Source: Cruorifilaria tuberocauda
Taxonomy: Eukaryota; Nematoda; Chromadorea; Rhabditida; Onchocercidae
Assembly (NCBI GenBank): GCA_013365365.1
Contig: JABVXU010000512.1
Location: 1 to 38,389, forward strand
Direction: 5' to 3'
Length of the DNA: 38,389 bases
The stretch's first letter is position 1, and every line of letters starts with the position of its first letter. Shown piece by piece: positions 36,605 through 38,389 of this stretch. The position numbers and the translations under genes are program-made. The notes under the pieces were generated by a model. That model ran no database searches. It was not told the DNA's origin and saw nothing but the letters and a program-made list of their open reading frames with translations.

Positions 36605-36950
36605 CCTAGATTGCAGCACTAATATTAGGTAAAATGTATTAGTTACCATCATTTGAATAGGAATAAACGATATAGATATGGGTATCGGTACAGGTGCTAA
36701 AAATGCCAGGAAAAAACAAAAGCATAAAAGAAAGAATTTACTAGGCAACGTTTAAGCATTCGTTAATCAGTTTTATTTGTGGCTTATATTAGTTTTAAGG
36801 TAAGCAATAACCGAAGACGAAGTGGTGAAAGAAGAGTAGGAGAAATGAAGCTCTCAGTACCTCAAGTCTCATTAACTATCCTCATCGTCATCATCATATC
36901 CTTAACGATTTGCTTGCTTATACAAGATATTTCTGTGCATTGTATCCTGA

Positions 36951-36998
36951 ACATACACACACACACACACATACACATACACATACACATACACATAT

Positions 36999-37031
<33 letters not shown>
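36951..37031. repeat. (CA)n microsatellite with ACATAC block
   Basis: A pure CA run is followed by four ACACAT hexamer steps and another pure CA run of about 27 bases. Such compound structure is typical of slippage-grown microsatellites. Confidence 0.95.
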
Positions 37032-37034
<3 letters not shown>

Positions 37035-37059
37035 GTATATACATACACATACAAATGCA

Positions 37060-37460
37060 TAGATACCTCGGCTGATCCCTCCCACAACTATCACCATTTG
37101 TAGGATGTATCAGTGATAAAAAGTATTTAATGGTATTGGATAAGGGGAAGTTGGAGAAGAAAGATATATGTATGTTCAGGCTTGGTTATAGTAAGCTCAT
37201 TTGATCACTGAACGAAGAAGAGAAGCACGAAAATTTGGCAAAAACGATGATGGTGAAGAAGATGCTGAATTCGGAATATGGCATCCTAACTGCAGTTGGT
37301 ACCTTCAGGCACCAATCCCGAAGCATTAGCTCATCATCGTAACATCATCATTACCATATATCATATCTCTTATCCCTTCTCATCAGTCCCTTGAGCTCTT
37401 CTTGTTCACACCGTTGATGATAGAAATGATAGGGATGATGCAAAACTGATAGCGAATATG
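37060..37460. other. Less A/T-rich patch with short open frames on both strands
   Basis: The plus strand has a frame of about 46 codons near 37200-37340 (contains KKMLNSEYGILTAVGTF). The minus strand has an ATG frame of similar length over the same bases (about 37183-37330, starting MLRDWCLK before a GTACCA donor). They cannot both be real, and neither shows a known domain. The patch could be an untranslated first exon, a promoter region or part of a neighbouring gene. Confidence 0.3.
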
Positions 37461-38389
37461 ATTTTGCATTTACATTCGTGTGCTCATTTCACTTATCAGT
37501 TATAGCATTTACTGAAATTAAAAGTACCGTATCCCCATTTCTACTAGTATATTACGTATTTTTCCTATCATTTTAAAATCCCTAACCTTTACTTCCTTTT
37601 TTTTCGGTTACAACTAACTAGCATTATACTTGCTATTTTAAGCATATTATATACTATATGAAGCAATCAGATAACTGATATATTAACTACTGTTTGCAAA
37701 AGAAGGCAAAAAAAAAAAAAAAACTGATCGGTAATTAGGAGAAATTATGATCAATAATCTGAATACTTAGAAATAGAATTGATTAAATGAAATGAAGGAA
37801 AAAATTTTGTCCGAGAAAGGTTGAAGTTTTAAGTGAGTATTCAAATTTGATTTAACCGAAAAAACAAGTGGAAACTTTTCTGTTACACTATTATCTAATA
37901 TTAGCAATGAATAATAATGATAATAGTAATAGCGATATTGATAATGATGTTAATAATAATAATGACAACAACAATTATTTTTCAAATTCATGCCTTCTAA
38001 TTTTTTTCTCTTCTAAAGGTCAGAAAAATGAAAATGAAAAATTGTAAATATATTATTATATTAGTAGCAAAATTACAAAAAATTTATTTTAAATAACTTT
38101 TCTTCCATTACTATGTAAATAATTTTGTTTTTATTACAATAACTATCTAAGTAAAATCAATTAACTTAAAAGGAAATCTCTAGAAAAATTGTCTTTCAAA
38201 AGTGATCAAATAGGTGTTTAGCTGTAAATTTAAAAACAATATTTTTTCCTCAAACAACTAGCAAATAATAACTATTAAAAAATGTACTTTCTTCTCAAAT
38301 GTATTTACAAATAAAATTAAATTTTTTAAGAAAAAAAAACATACAAAAAAAAAAAAAAAAAAAAAACTTAAAAAAAAAAAAAAACGAAA
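37461..38389. other. A/T-rich right end with long poly-A runs
   Basis: No gene was seen. AAT-type repeats occur at about 37905-37975. The last 60 bases are nearly all A in runs of 8-22, which looks like low-complexity sequence where an assembly may have stopped. Confidence 0.6.

Noticed and set aside
36779..37075. 98-codon plus-strand frame with His/Thr-rich tail
   Set aside because: The tail is the CA microsatellite and the N-terminal part has no motif or gene context.
1..38389. CRISPR arrays, bacterial operons, rRNA genes, intact transposons
   Set aside because: No regularly spaced repeats with unique spacers, no rRNA signatures, and no transposase or reverse-transcriptase motifs were seen. 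The sequence is eukaryotic apart from the small bacterial relic.

Overview
The window is nuclear DNA of a nematode, most likely a filarial (onchocercid) worm. It is very A/T-rich. The recognisable genes are cut into many short exons with nematode-style splice acceptors (TTTTCAG/TTTTAG), and one short block (6022-6249) reads as a bacterial AcnA-type aconitase, best explained as a nuclear copy of Wolbachia DNA. Species cannot be named from the sequence alone.

Layout. 1-1436: no gene seen. 1437-1482: a perfect 46-bp palindrome just past the 3' end of the first gene. 1616-4997 (minus): a 13-exon Cys-loop ligand-gated ion channel, about 456 residues, with the PAR motif of anion-selective channels and M2-M3 sequence resembling the biogenic-amine-gated nematode group (MOD-1/LGC-50s type). 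5000-6021: no firm gene. 6022-about 9000: an island of decayed coding sequence, of which only the aconitase piece can be named. 9212-9282: a small tRNA-like folded element. 11413-20277 (minus), perhaps reaching 23270: an unrecognised gene of very short exons separated by kilobase introns. It was pieced together here from phase-compatible splice sites and is not visible as long ORFs. 23838-32747 (minus): a complete nine-exon gene for an eight-finger C2H2 protein with poly-Q and poly-A tracts and a C-terminal coiled coil (about 687 residues). It has possible alternative first exons at 32055-32175 and a 3.3-kb first intron. 32748-38389: mostly repeat-rich non-coding DNA with CA, TG and GA microsatellites and one less A/T-rich patch at 37150-37460.

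All three genes lie on the minus strand. The zinc-finger gene is a likely nuclear regulator and the channel a likely neuronal or muscle membrane receptor. Nothing in the sequence links them functionally. The closest thing to gene linkage is the head-to-tail spacing (about 570 bases) between the zinc-finger stop codon and the first candidate exon of the unrecognised gene. All exon boundaries are inferred by eye from GT/AG sites and reading-frame continuity, without transcript data.
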